A DNA stretch of 64,000 bases. Origin: Phytophthora sp. 'mugwort' (Eukaryota > Oomycota > Peronosporomycetes > Peronosporales > Peronosporaceae). Under the pieces are notes generated by a model. The model worked only from the letters and a program-made list of their open reading frames with translations, ran no database searches and had not been told where the DNA came from. Each line of letters opens with the position of its first letter. Positions within the stretch are counted from its first letter, which is position 1. Where the stretch lies: assembly GCA_033558025.1 (NCBI GenBank), contig JAUCEF010000002.1, positions 2,666,001 to 2,730,000 on the forward strand. The letters run 5' to 3'. Both the position numbers and the translations under genes were made by a program. Shown in pieces: positions 30,507 through 41,500 of this stretch.

Positions 30507-33172
30507 TTATAGTAGTCGAGTTATAATTTCTTTAAATTCTTTATCATCAATGAGTCGATTGCTGTACATATCCACTGTAAGAGACTTGAGCTGTTTGATG
30601 ATGCTTGGATTATCATTTCCTAACTCAATATGAGCCTTGAGCTTGTCATACTCAGCGCGAAGTGTTTCAAGTGGATCAGTGAGCTTATCGTGAAGATGAG
30701 TTATCGCAAGGATCTCTTTGAACATTTTTTTATCTTCGATGCTGAGCTTGTCATACATCCCCTGATCGATATGGTTCTTATATACGAGACTTCTGATCAT
30801 TGATTGTAGGCTATCACTGATTTGACACTTCGGCCCACACTTGCGACGATTCGGCTGTACAATCACAAGAGTCTTAGCATCAAGGTCAGGAATACGAATG
30901 TACTTGCTACCGAGCTGTCGATAAACGTAGGCGCTTGGTGTCGCTAACCCCTGAATCTCATTTAGGTTGTAGGTAGGTCCTTCCACGTCTGACCATCCCA
31001 TCGAGTGGTGCAAAACCTGCTCCTCTTAGGCCACGACCTTTCAATCCGCTTCCGCTAACCTGATTGATCATATCATTCATAACTCCACGAACCGATTTAT
31101 CATCTTGACGATCAACAAAGCCATCTACATTGATTTGCTCCTGAGCCGCAATGCTATATTGTTTAGCTTTTGCGTTAAATACAGCTCTTGTTGCCTTCAT
31201 AACTGATGCCGCTGCCTTTAGTGCCGATCGAGCTGATTTTGAGTTATTTCCTTTGGCTGCTTCCTTAGCCTCTTCATAACGCTTTTGCGCTTCTCCGTAT
31301 GATTCGTAAGCGCGTTCAGAAATCGTCATGAAGCGTCTGTAGTTGGTCTTCACTATCAACCTGAGTATAGGGTTCAATACCTTGTCGTCTGATATCATGA
31401 GCCGTATTCAAGATTGCTTCATTCAATATTTTAAGATTATCATCGAGAAATTTGCGCCTTTGCTGATCAAGTTTCTTACTTTCAACCAATTTTGCTGCTT
31501 CCTCATCATTCGATGGGAATGGATACTCAACTTCCTTGAGATATTTATCCAAATCCTCAAATTCATCGAGCAACGATAGGAATGTACCCATCCACCTGAT
31601 ATTCTTCATCAATCCCTTCCACGCTTCTCCAGATACTTGCTTGTGTTTCCCATTTCTAATATTCAATGGTCTGGTCTCAGATGGCTCACCAAAATAGTAG
31701 TCTGTATGCATTTTAACACTATCTTTAACCTCAACGATTGGTTTGAGTCTAAACGGGATTTTAATACCCTTTGAATGAAGTTGCGTATAGTAATCAGTTA
31801 AGATTTTTTAGCATCGTTATCAGCGTTGGATAGGTTTTGATCCACATCTTCATCAATTCCAGCCATAATACCTTGACGTGCCTCACCTACGCCTTCTGTG
31901 AAATCATTAACATCAATTTCTTTGTCCTCATCACCGATCATCTTTAAGTCAAGACCTTTCGACCTGACCATATCTACGATGATTTGAGCGTGAGTTGCCA
32001 ATTGACCTTCTTGATGATAGCCGGCTTCATTTGATTACTTTCCTTACCGAAAACACCAATAGCACTTCCCTTGATCCATACATAACCATTAGCATCAAAT
32101 GGTGTTGATTTGTTCGTTCCTTTAAGGATAGGAACAATCTTCTGCATTAAACCATTAGATTCAAGTAGTTCCTTATTTTTAGCAATGATCAAGTACATTT
32201 TGAATTTACTATTAGACTGATCGGGAGTTGTGGAAGTTGAAATATCAAAGAGAAAACTGTCCTCAAGTCGTTGTTTGCTTTGTTTATAGTCGTCAAAAGA
32301 AGAAGCACTTGCTCTTTTGGATCCAATACGCTTCCATCCTTGAAAAGGTGCATTTTTATCCTCTTTACCCATCTCATTTCGCTCATGTTCTCATTGATAT
32401 CATTGTTAAATCTAACATCGTTTGTGATGACAAATCCAATATGATCGTATGTCTCTTCCCAATCAATGCTTGGAACCGAGACAATCTTGTTCAACCAATA
32501 CTGTATAATACTGTATGTCTTAGCTCCGTTTCCAATATAATACTTTGTTAGCTGACGTCCATTAGAAGCAAGAGGATGAATACCCATTTGAGCAAGAATC
32601 GGATAAACCTCAAATATTTCCTCAACCGCTTTCTTAAATTCGTTTTGAGAGATTTGTTCATCATCGCTAAATAGAGTGTCAGGTGTTGGTGATGCATCCT
32701 CCCCAACAGCGATATCAACTGAAGGGAAACTAATTCCTTCTATTGAAACATTAGATAGTGGTCTCTGTACTGGAGGGATACTAACACCATCCAGTTTAAC
32801 ATCGGAAAGTAATCTAACGTTAGGTTCTGTGTTAGTTCCAGTTGTTGATACCTCAGGGTTTATACCAGAGTTTTCATCACTGAGACCTTTTTTTAAGTCG
32901 GATTGAGCAATCGCCTGATCAATAATATCATTCAGGTTTTGCTTCACTGCATCAGGGATTGCTTCATCAGTGCCAACACCTGTATCAGTTTGGGTTGTTG
33001 CCGTCGTCTTCTTAGCTATCGTAGTGAAAAAATTGGATACATCAGTCGCCCACGATGTGCTCTGATACATCTCACGCTTGGCGTTAGCTTGTCGAACCCG
33101 TCGCTGAGCTTTTTCAAGTAGCTACTGACGTTTCTGCTCTCTCTGAGCGAGGGATGTGAAATTTGGGAACAT
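30507..33172 (-). pseudogene. Large Polinton structural protein, multi-frameshift
   Basis: ATG 33172 begins 'MFPNFTSLAQREQKRQ', then a TAG (33122-33124, CAG to TAG) and continues in the same frame to 'MYQSTSWATDVSNFF' at 33070 and on to ~32380. Coding then moves through frames at 32372-31974, 32001-31798, 31711-31316, 31398-30958 and 31013-30507, giving ~880 residues. Segments: disordered Ser/Thr/Asp-rich 32950-32690; a folded region 'LAQMGIHPLASNGRQLTKYY'; an Ala-rich helix (~31300-31180); a C-terminus 'LETLRAEYDKLKAHIELGND' with 'IIKQLKSLTVDMYSNRLIDD', resembling the C-terminal helical repeat of large virion proteins in Polintons and adintoviruses. Possibly an internal scaffold or tape-like protein. 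The promoter-like ATATAGATACG abuts the ATG. Confidence 0.55.
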
Positions 33173-33183
33173 CGTATCTATAT
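33173..33183 (-). promoter_or_regulatory. ATATAGATACG motif at the structural gene start
   Basis: On the - strand ATATAGATACG directly precedes ATG 33172. It overlaps the stop codon of the upstream 108-residue gene. Confidence 0.55.
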
Positions 33184-33504
33184 GTTGCAAATCATAAAAA
33201 AATGAGTACTCAAATTACCAATAACTCGGCATGACTGAGTCGTGTCGGAATGTAGCATAAGAATGACAAATATGATTCGCTCATTTAGAAGATTAAGATA
33301 TCGATCCTTGATACAATGGAATGGAACTCCAAATATATCTTTCAACTCATTTCTATACTTCTGATTTACAACAGTTTTACGGAAATTAGCGACAGCATCA
33401 AGATTCATCAACTCATTCTTGATACGACTAACCTCCCGAATGATCCAAAGCTTCCTTTGTAGCTTGGCAAGCTCACGTTCATTCTCTAAACAGCCTGCAC
33501 ACAT
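33178..33504 (-). CDS. 108-residue protein of unknown function
   Basis: An open frame starting 'MCAGCLENERELAKLQRKLW', with helical, charged middle ('IREVSRIKNELMNLDAVANF') and no clear domain. The C-X2-C at the N-terminus could be half a zinc site but no second pair is seen. It is preceded by an (AT)n tract (33510-33533), and its TAG stop lies inside the promoter-like motif of the next gene, 5 bp before that gene's ATG. Confidence 0.45.
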   Translation of the reverse strand: MCAGCLENERELAKLQRKLWIIREVSRIKNELMNLDAVANFRKTVVNQKYRNELKDIFGVPFHCIKDRYLNLLNERIIFVILMLHSDTTQSCRVIGNLSTHFFMICNI

Positions 33505-33638
33505 TATGATATATATATATATATCAAGTCAGATATTTACAAAAATATCATAAAAAATACATCGAATGATATACCGAGTCAAAAGCTTACAGAGGATGTC
33601 TCTATCAAACTTATTTACAAGCTAATTATGACTCTTTT

Positions 33639-34716
33639 TTAACCCCAATACTCCTTTTCAAGGGTAGATCTCTTATTTTTGTTGATCAATCGGAGATTAT
33701 CTTGCGGTTCCCAGGAATCAGGTTCATTACCAAGCCATCTCACCAGATATTTGTACTTTCCAGAGCGTATATTTTTGTGATCCAAGATCTTCTCCGCCTC
33801 AAGAATATCACCTCGATTAATAGTAGCATTCGTAGTCTCTGATTTAACCATTTTGAGATCGTTTGGTGCCTTGTAGAGGGTATGACTATTTTTTGAGCGA
33901 ATTTGGACTCGGTATCCATCAATTCCAACGATCGTATAGACGGCTTTGCTCCATCGAGCAGCTTCTTTATTAAACGTCTGCTTCTTAAGTCGATATAGCA
34001 CATTTGCTCCGACTTCGAACTCATTTTCAACTCTCTCTGCTTCACCTTGATTATGTTCCAGCTCTGACCCGATGACTTTACCTTTGGCCTCGTTTGGGGT
34101 CATTTTAATCGAGCGATGAAACGTGCTATTATAGTTTTCGATAACATCGCTGATAAGCTTTTGCGTAATCCTCTTGGGAGACATTTTAGTTAGTCTCTGC
34201 TTCAAGGTCCTGTTGAATCGTTCGATTTTACCCATGGTTCCATGATCACCTGGTTCGTTGTTGTAGTGCTCAATTTTCTTAGTTTGGAAGAATTCTTGAG
34301 CCTGTGAGTTCGTTCATGAACTCGCTTCCATTATCGCTTGTCAGGATATCAAGTGTGTGAAGGTGAACAAATGCTTTAAGCGCTGCTAATACAGTTGCTG
34401 CCGTCTTGTTTGATAAGAGCTTTGCGTACCCCAACCTTGAGTTGATGTTGATAGCAGTCAAAATTGGTCGTTTCTCCCAAAACGCAAGATCCATTTGCCA
34501 CGAATTGGGGTTGTGTGAAGCTATTTTGAAGCCATCAAATCGCTTCTTCGGATCCTGAAATCGTTGAATATCGGTCTGGTTAGCATACCACTCCTTTACG
34601 ATTCTGATAGTAATCTCAGGATCTAACTCCTTTGCCTTCTGATACAGAGCTTGAGTGCCGATAAAACCGGTTTTTGGATCATAGTAGAGTTTTTTCAGTA
34701 GATCTTGAAAAGACAT
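33639..34716 (-). pseudogene. Retroviral-type integrase with chromodomain (Polinton INT)
   Basis: The start at 34716 gives an N-terminal helical region ('LYYDPKTGFIGTQALYQKAK', 'IVKEWYANQTDIQRF'), then the rve core: 'SWQMDLAFWEKRP' (first Asp, ~34490), 'DILTSDNGSEFMNEL' (second Asp, ~34330) and, after a single 1-nt shift at ~34300, 'GTMGKIERFNRTLKQRL' (Glu, ~34220). The 198-residue second frame continues with an SH3-like region ('GANVLYRLKK') and a chromodomain ('EAEKILDHKNI', 'KYKYLVRWLGNEPDSWEPQ') and ends at 33639. All DDE residues are present, so one indel separates it from an intact enzyme. It would insert the linear viral DNA; the chromodomain may guide it to heterochromatin. An ATATAG motif lies 5 nt upstream. 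Confidence 0.88.
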
Positions 34717-34764
34717 GATCCTATATTTAGAGGAAAAAAATAAGTATCAGTTCGATATATCCCC

Positions 34765-37700
34765 TTAGACATTCAGCGGGATCGTTGAAATACCGTCCGA
34801 CATTACCTGGCGCTTATCATAGTAGTAATTGAGCGCTGTTTTGGTTTGAGTATAGGTAATGATCGATTTGGTTTCTTTCGATAGTCTGAAACCCTTGTTA
34901 GTACCCCGAAGTGTGCTGCGGTCCCGTACAACTGTCTCGAAACCATCTGGGTTAAGTACATCAATATTGCGACCACGCCCCTGCTGTATACCCTTAGCAC
35001 TGACTTTGATCTTGTGCTCCTCGTCCGGTAGGTAGCAGATGTAGTTCTTAGAGGATAATGAGACCATTGCATCACCTCACCACTCTTCCTTGAATAGACC
35101 AGGCGTGCGGCGGTCGAACTTGGCTACCTCAGCGTTGTAGTCTCGCGGGAATCACTCATACTTATGCTCATCGAAGTGATCACGTAGTTTAGGCTTGATG
35201 CATTCTTTGAATGGGTTATCGCAGCTGAATGCGATATAGCCACTATCCGTGTCCATCTCCTGATATTGAAAGTCTGAACGATCGAAGTAAAAGTCGATAC
35301 AGTCATAGTAAAACTGAAGCATGCGTAGCTTAGCGAGCTGATAGATAGCAATCGATAAATGGATCGGGTTCTTGTTGTTGAGGCGACGCTTTTTCATCGT
35401 AATCTCACAAGAATCATTAAGCTCCTCCAACCCGTGGAACGTAAAAAGTGTTCGATCTTGCTCTTAATAGCTTTGTCGCTCGACTCATACTTGACCTCTT
35501 TGTGCTTGCTCATATCCATTCCAGATCGACCAAAAGCACTGTTGCCTACAAGTTTCATCATCTCAGCAATCATCGCCTTCGACTTATCAACATCACCCTC
35601 TCGTCGAGCGTTTGATACAGCCTCCATAAAAGGAATAAAAGCCTTGTGAGAGCTGGCCTTAATAAAGCAGTAAGTCTTGGTGATCTCCAAACCGTGGGAA
35701 AGATACCATTTAAGCAAAGGTGCGTATATGAGAATCTTTTCACCAAAGTAGCTACCTATACGCTTACGAGCTGGTTTTGCTCGGCTTTGCTTACGTGCCT
35801 CGTTGTACTTGTACATGTGATGACCAATGACACTCTCATCAGCACAATCGATTAGCGTGTTTTTGAAAATTGGGGTCATCTCACTGAAGTAGTCTTTAAG
35901 ATGGTCTGGAGTTTGAATATCGCATTCAAGGAATCCGAAAATCTTATCAGCAACGATGTCCTCGACAATGCCATCATAAGCCTCGATCGTAGTCAATCGT
36001 CCGCATGGCATCTCATTACCAAGTGCCCATAGGTATAGAGCGTTAGCATCGTATCCGATAATTTTCTTACAGAGCTTACCTCCGCGAATATTTGTCTCAT
36101 TGCGCTTAGCGTAGCGATTAATGATAATAGATGGCCCTCCAGCAATGTTGGCCTTCTTCTTAGCGTAGATGTCCTTTTCCTCCTTATCAATGCTATACAC
36201 CAATCTGTCCGAGTTGAACTCAAGCAACTTCTTATAGCGGAATCCCTTGAGCGACATGTCCTTACGAGCGGTGTTGCACTTGAAACAGCTAACCAATATG
36301 TTGCCATCGATGTGTCCAAGCTTGTTGTTGATACGGTCTGCTGAAGCGGTATCGACGGTCAGCTGACAGTAGCATAAACCACACAGATACTTTTGCTTTG
36401 CAGCAATGTATCCAAGTGATCAAGTGTCATACCAAATTCACGTTTTGCCTTAGCATCCTGACTCTTGTAGCCGCCCATGCGCTGGGGTGGGAATTGGAAT
36501 GCGTTAGCAGGTGTCTTATCCGGGTATTGGAGATTGTTGAAGCAGGTCTGATACATAACCTTTTCACTAAGTCCAGGTAGCGACACTCCATCTGCAAACA
36601 TATCCAGATCGAAACGCATGAATAGCTCGCGCTGGGCTTTGATAGCCTTGATGAATGGAACTACATCGAGATTGTTGTACCATACCAGTAGGTCCTTGAT
36701 GGATTTCATCTCATAGTACCCCCACACGAACTTCACTCGCTCGTAGTCATCATCGGTGATGCTTGTTCCACGGAGCTTGCTGTCAAAAGCTGACTTAGGC
36801 GGGATAGTAGTCTGGTTGAGTACATTGAACGCGGTGATGTACTCATACGGGAAAAGACTTTTGCCAAGACCACAGACACATCTAATTTTGTCATCACATT
36901 TGCAGCCACCGAGATATGTCGTACGATACTTATCGTAGCTGGTACCAGCTGGTACATAGTTGCTAATATCGAGCATTTTTATGTTCGATGTAGCGATGCA
37001 CATGTAGCTGGGGTTCTTGATAACAGATTTAATGTTGTCAGTACCAATAATGGTGAATAAGTCGCTCTTAATCAAGTTGATATCGTATCGACCCGAATTG
37101 AAGCCGAATACTGGTACCTGATCAATCTGCTGTTTAAGTCTTTCATAGTCGGACCTCTGCTTACCAAAGCCTAGACTGCTATGGAAGTGAGAGAAGCTAT
37201 CATACTTCCCTTCTTTAATCCAACTCTCCACATCAGACATCTTGTACTTTTTACCAAGCTTAACGCCTGGAATTTCCATACCTGTCAGACCGTGGGCATT
37301 GATGATTTTGTTTTTTGCAGAAGCGACTTATTCTTATCGACATTGTACTGTTGGATCTTCACCGATACATCACCAATGTATTTGAACATATCCATAAGCA
37401 ACATCTTTGGATCGTCATTTACAAAACAGCGCACCTCCTCGGTTAAACTATCAGCTACGGATACAGACACCGGAATGTGTTCGTTCGTGAAGACAGTATT
37501 CTCCCCGTGTTGAGTCGCCGTAGGCTTAAGGATTGCCTCAAAGTCATAAACAATGAAGTGGTCGATGTACTGGTTAGCATCCTTAATGGAATACTTTGTA
37601 AGCAGTGATCGAATCGCGTTAGGAGCTGGATTTGTAAATAATTGGCTCAGCGGGTGATTTTTCTTGTGATTTTTAAGTCTTTCACCACTCACGAAAATCA

Positions 37701-38505
37701 TTTCACACTTGGGGCACTGATACTTTGACTGAAGCATATCGATGCTCTTGATGTAGAGAGCGTGATTCTCGTGTGATAGAATATCCATCGCTTCATACCC
37801 CTTGTCCGACCTACGAATGCATTCCACATTTCCGGTAGCTACATCCATGCTATATACGTTAATACCGAGTTGGAAGCAGTCCTCAATCTCATCGAGCTGT
37901 AGTAGGTCAATAGGCTTGAAGCTTCTAAATAGGCTCAACGTATAATTAACCCCCTTGAAAGAGCAGTAGCGCTTGAATGCCTCCTTCACTTGAGCCTGAA
38001 TTCTACGAGGATCCTTCATTAGCGCTCTGGAATGTGTGCCAGGCGATGCAGTGGAAGACGCACTTGTTGTTGGTCTTAGGGAAGTTGATTACATGCTTGT
38101 TTCGCGGATAACCTTAGGAATAACAGCATCGCTATCCCCAAGAGCATGGTCGCGATGATAGACAAAAATCTTGAATGCAGTGATCGCCTTAAGCTTATAT
38201 CCGGAGCTGGGGTAGTTCAGCTTGTCAGCCAACTCCATAGACCGAATTTCCGAAATCACCTTCTTTCGAATATCCGCCTTGCTGTTGATTGCGACAGGCT
38301 TATTGAATACATAAGTGTTAGCGAGATTCGGGTAGAAGTAGCGAGTGTCATCAGGATCAGTCTTGCTCACAAGTCCGTACCCAAGAGCAATATTTACCTT
38401 AAAAGCACTTGCCTGGGTCGAAAGAACGTTCTCGAGCTTATCGTAGAAATCAGTAGCCTCGATACCCGTGTCTGCTCGGTATAACTCGCCCCACGGTCGT
38501 GACTG
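34765..38505 (-). pseudogene. Protein-primed family B DNA polymerase (pPolB)
   Basis: About 1240 residues in several frames. N-terminal part: 'PWGELYRADTGIEATDFYDK' (from ~38500), 'YFYPNLANTYVFN', 'FPKTNNKCVFHCIAWH'. A C2H2 finger 'YQCPKCEMIFVSGERLKNHK' is at ~37730-37670. Exonuclease motifs: Exo I 'FIVYDFEAIL' (~37540), Exo II 'VFGFNSGRYDINL' (~37095), Exo III region with 'YNNLDVVPFIKA'. Polymerase motif A 'GYDANALYLWAL' (~36040), motif B 'VGNSAFGRSGMD' (~35535), motif C 'EMDTDSGYIAF' (~35250). C-terminal 'ALSSKNYICYLP'-like region ends at 34765. Catalytic Asp residues are all present. Breaks: frameshifts near 38085, 38025, 37282, 36325, 35410, and TGA stops near 35150 and 35080. The 5' end is cut by G4. 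It replicates the linear genome using a protein primer. Confidence 0.9.
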
Positions 38506-38639
38506 TTTTCAATTGATGGCCAGTAAAGACAGTTCTGCGTTTTCTTGCTTTCGTGCCTGCTGTGTCTTCATTCAAAAGGGGGGAGAAGGTGGTTCGACAT
38601 TACAGCCTAACCGTGGTGTCCTTGCGCCCGCACAGTGTA

Positions 38640-40243
38640 CAATAATCACTGGCGCTGCACAAGCTTTGGTACTTCCACAAACAGTACATCGCTGGCATCT
38701 CGATCCCAACCACACAGAGCAGCGCGAGCATAGGCTGCTTGCGTCGCAGCAAGTTCCGTCAACGTTGGCCAAGTAATCCCGTCCTGTCCAATGGGCGAAG
38801 CAACGGCTTTCGCGACGCACGAAATCGCCGCGTAATAACTCGTTTGAATGCCGCTATATATGTAGGGGTACTGCCCCCATCGGCAAATTAAAGTCAACCT
38901 ACAAGTTGTTTGCTCTTTCGATGTGCATGATAATGCAACGGAACTCCATGCGTTTGACAGACCAACGGAGCAATTTGCCTCGGACGTGCTTTTTGATTTC
39001 TTGACCAATGTATGAGGTTTCTGTGGTCACAACAAATCTTAAAGCCACCCGGCCGGAGAAAAAGGTACTCCAGGTCTTCGCACGAGAGAACAATGAGGTA
39101 AGATTCTTTCTCGATCACGCTCCAGTGTCTTTGAGCTCTATGAAATATTCCTCCCTTCCAAATGAGCAGTTTATAATTTTGCTCAGTGATTGGAATCCAC
39201 GTTTCTACACAGCTACTTGGGCTAGCTGGGCTGACTTCTCCAGCAGCGCTTTCACCTGCTTGAAACTCTTTATCTCGTCATCAGTCAAACTTATTGCGAT
39301 TCCTGACGCAACTCGCTTCGTTTTCCTTTTCCCAGTCAAGGCCACGTCCAAACCTTTCTGCAAAGGTCGAACGACTCTAGCATAGTTTATGAGCGAATCG
39401 CGCATCCAGTTCGTCGCGCAGATAAACTGCTGGAGCTGTCCCGCTGTTTGTGGCTGAGACATTGTTGTAACTCCTTCGGACCGCTTCGGGCCATGGCGAA
39501 CTCCATCTTGGTCGATGACTTTGTCACAACAAGGCACAGATTGTTGGTAGAGCGAGGACTTCTTCAAACTCAGCTTCAAACCGAACTGGTGTCCCAAGGA
39601 AAACAACATTCCAATACAACGAGGTAATCAGGGATTGTGTCCGCAAAAGTAACAAGTCATCGATCCAGATGACCAGGTTTTCATGCAGCAATTCAGCGAA
39701 ACAATTCTCCATTGAGACCTGGAAATGAAGCGCGGAGTCACAACTGCCTTGCATTACACGGTTTGGTGCGAACACACCTTCATCCGTCATGTAAGAGGCT
39801 CTTTGCCTCCACAGCAAGCTGTCAAAAGATCCTGATGAAGTCAAACAGCCCATAGTGCATTTTACCACGGGCTCGCTCCAACTTTGTCTTCAAGTATGGC
39901 ATGAGGCGGCAATAGGATCAGCCATCGAGTTGAGTGGCTTGTAATCAACAGCTTGACGGAACTCATTAATTTCGGCTTTCGAAGAGTTAAAGCCGCACAC
40001 GCACACAAACGGCTGGGCTCCACCAGAATCTTGTTAATTTCCGAAAGAACCTACTTTGTAGCGGAGCATATTGGCGTGCCTTGCATCAGAATGGTTTCCA
40101 TTGTCCTTCAACTGTAACGTGTACGGCGGAATCTTTTTTTCAGGGGGATCATCACGCACAACTAGACGCCAAATATCATTTTTCGACGTAATCCGACGCA
40201 ATTGCTCAATAAACTCCACCGGAAACCCATTCTCCTGAGCCAC
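38640..40243 (-). pseudogene. G4 reverse transcriptase and RNase H
   Basis: RT entry at 40243-40034 ('FIEQLRRI', 'WRLVVRDDPPEKKIPPYTLQ'), palm at 39868-39524 with catalytic 'ENLVIWIDDLLLL', thumb/connection at 39609-39205 ('FGLKLSLKKS', 'TAGQLQQFICATNWMRDSLI'), RNase H at 39118-38890 ('EKESYLIVLSCEDLEYLFL', 'KICCDHRNLIHWS', 'KHVRGKLLRWSVK'). A post-RNase H linker to ~38640 includes 'GITWPTLTELAATQAAY'. The IDD box keeps its Asp pair. Frameshifts near 39900, 39540, 39200 and 39000. Confidence 0.8.
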
Positions 40244-40257
40244 ATCGACCAGAAGTT

Positions 40258-40887
40258 CTATCCCAGCTTGAATGTCCTCATTATCACTGAGGCCAGAGCA
40301 AACATCGTCCTCAGTACGAAAAGGTCTTTGTCTTGCTCAGAATGGCTTTCAGCAAGTTGCTCTAATTGACGGCTGAAATGAATACCCAACGACAGCAAGA
40401 CAACATCGCCAACAATGAACTCGTCCTCTTCAATAGTGAGGCAGATCACAGGTTCAACAGGTTCCCGCAGCGGTATCGGAACTATAGTACGAATAGACTG
40501 GCGAGCCTCCGCATCATGACTACAAACTGCTTTGTCCAGGATAGGTTTCTCCAACGTCATAGAACGCACACCTCTTCCAAGCCGAACGAGCTTGTCAAAG
40601 TTCTTGCGACTAATCAAACACCAATCCGAGCCAGTATCCGCGCAGTAGCGCAGCTCAAGGGAGTCGTTCAGTCTGATGGTGTGCATTCCACCCAAACGCT
40701 CCGTAATCTGTTTAATACGTGCTCGGTCGGGGCGCTTGGTATGAAGCTTCTTCGGTAGCTCTTTCTTTTCCTCAGACGTAGCATTCGGACACTTAGCCAC
40801 ATAGTGCGGGCCACCACACTTCAAGCATCCATCCTTTGGAGCAACACGTCGAATTATCTCCGCCGCTTGCTGCTTATTAAATCGCAC
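40258..40887 (-). pseudogene. G4 nucleocapsid knuckle and aspartic protease
   Basis: A continuous 209-residue frame contains a CCHC knuckle 'GCLKCGGPHYVAKCPN' (C-x2-C-x3-H-x4-C) and, 55 residues later, a retropepsin site 'RYCADTGSDWCLISRKNF' with D-T-G-S. A distal block 'FIVGDVVLLSLGIHF' resembles the I-L-G-x-(D/P) flap region. Order and spacing are normal for gypsy Gag-PR. Confidence 0.8.
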
Positions 40888-40899
40888 AACGCGATCTAC

Positions 40900-41500
40900 T
40901 ACGTCACTACGGTCGCACTTTGCTCAGCGAACCACGCTGGCCACGGCCACACTGGTCAACGAGGCCCTGCGATTCTGCAACTTTGTAGGCTTGTCTTGCT
41001 GATCTAACTGTTCGCCATAGCGAGCACTTTTACGCCGGCGCAAGGCACGGTCCTGCTCCAATCCTTTCTCCAGAACCAAATGGTGCAACTTGCACTCATC
41101 ATTGCGGGCATCTAGGATTTGGAAACGAATCGCAGTTTCACTTCCGACTTTAATTCTCCAGGCAACAGTGATTCAATCAGCAGCATGCATTTCGCCTTCG
41201 CACCGTGCTCGCCCTCATATCAAGCTACGAGCCCATATTCTTCAATGAGCTGGTTGCATAGCATAAAGTATGTCAGCACTTGCTCGCTACAATCAGTCTC
41301 AGTCATGCAAAAGCGAAGCGCTCGACCGAACAGTCGATCAACATCAGGTAGCGTGTCGTTCTTTACACGCTAGACGTTGTCATCGATCTCTCTCAAAATG
41401 CGTTCGTCCATCACATCGTCATTCGAAAGCCCGCCTTGAAATACACGCAGAGAGAGCATTCAGAAGTTTCTCATCCATCGTACTTTTGACGTTCTCGACG
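40900..41500 (-). pseudogene. G4 Gag region
   Basis: On the - strand several frames carry scraps with capsid-like character, such as 'NALSVRVFQGGLSNDDVMDE', 'RILREIDDNV' and 'MLLIESLLPGELKSEVKLRF', immediately before the CCHC knuckle. Frames change near 41370, 41230 and 41110. Assignment rests mainly on position. Confidence 0.5.

Larger units (their letters stand above)
22770..38505. mobile_element. Polinton/Maverick-like integrated virus, one end truncated
   Basis: Fourteen genes with consistent AT-richer composition fill this interval. Replication and integration genes (pPolB, integrase) sit at the right end on the - strand; the virion module (MCP, protease, pX-like, penton, ATPase, fibre) at the left. 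That gene set defines Polintons/Mavericks within the Bamfordvirae. The left end begins in a T/A-rich stretch near 22770. The right end is lost: the polymerase N-terminus runs straight into gypsy element G4 at ~38500. No terminal inverted repeat pair could therefore be found. Most genes carry one to four 1-nt indels; penton, ATPase and protease are open. An insertion young enough to keep every gene recognisable, but not autonomous as read. Confidence 0.9.
38515..41500 (-). mobile_element. Third gypsy element (G4), truncated by the Polinton
   Basis: Gag, CCHC knuckle, protease, RT, RNase H and the start of an integrase zinc region follow one another on the - strand, then the sequence changes to Polinton polymerase at ~38505. 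No second RNase H is seen. The missing integrase is not present at the other Polinton edge, so a simple insertion into G4 is not proven. No LTRs were recognised. Confidence 0.75.

Noticed and set aside
22835..35150. TGA at conserved Trp positions (22916 in the ExoX-like gene, ~35150 in pPolB), suggesting TGA codes for Trp in the virus
   Set aside because: The Harbinger pseudogene at ~21210 also has TGA at a Trp position, normal TGG is used elsewhere in the same genes, and TGA serves as the terminal stop of the fibre. G-to-A decay is the simpler explanation.
22770..38505. Prophage or bacterial contaminant
   Set aside because: The gene set is Polinton-type with chromodomain integrase and protein-primed PolB, and the flanks are eukaryotic gypsy and Harbinger elements.
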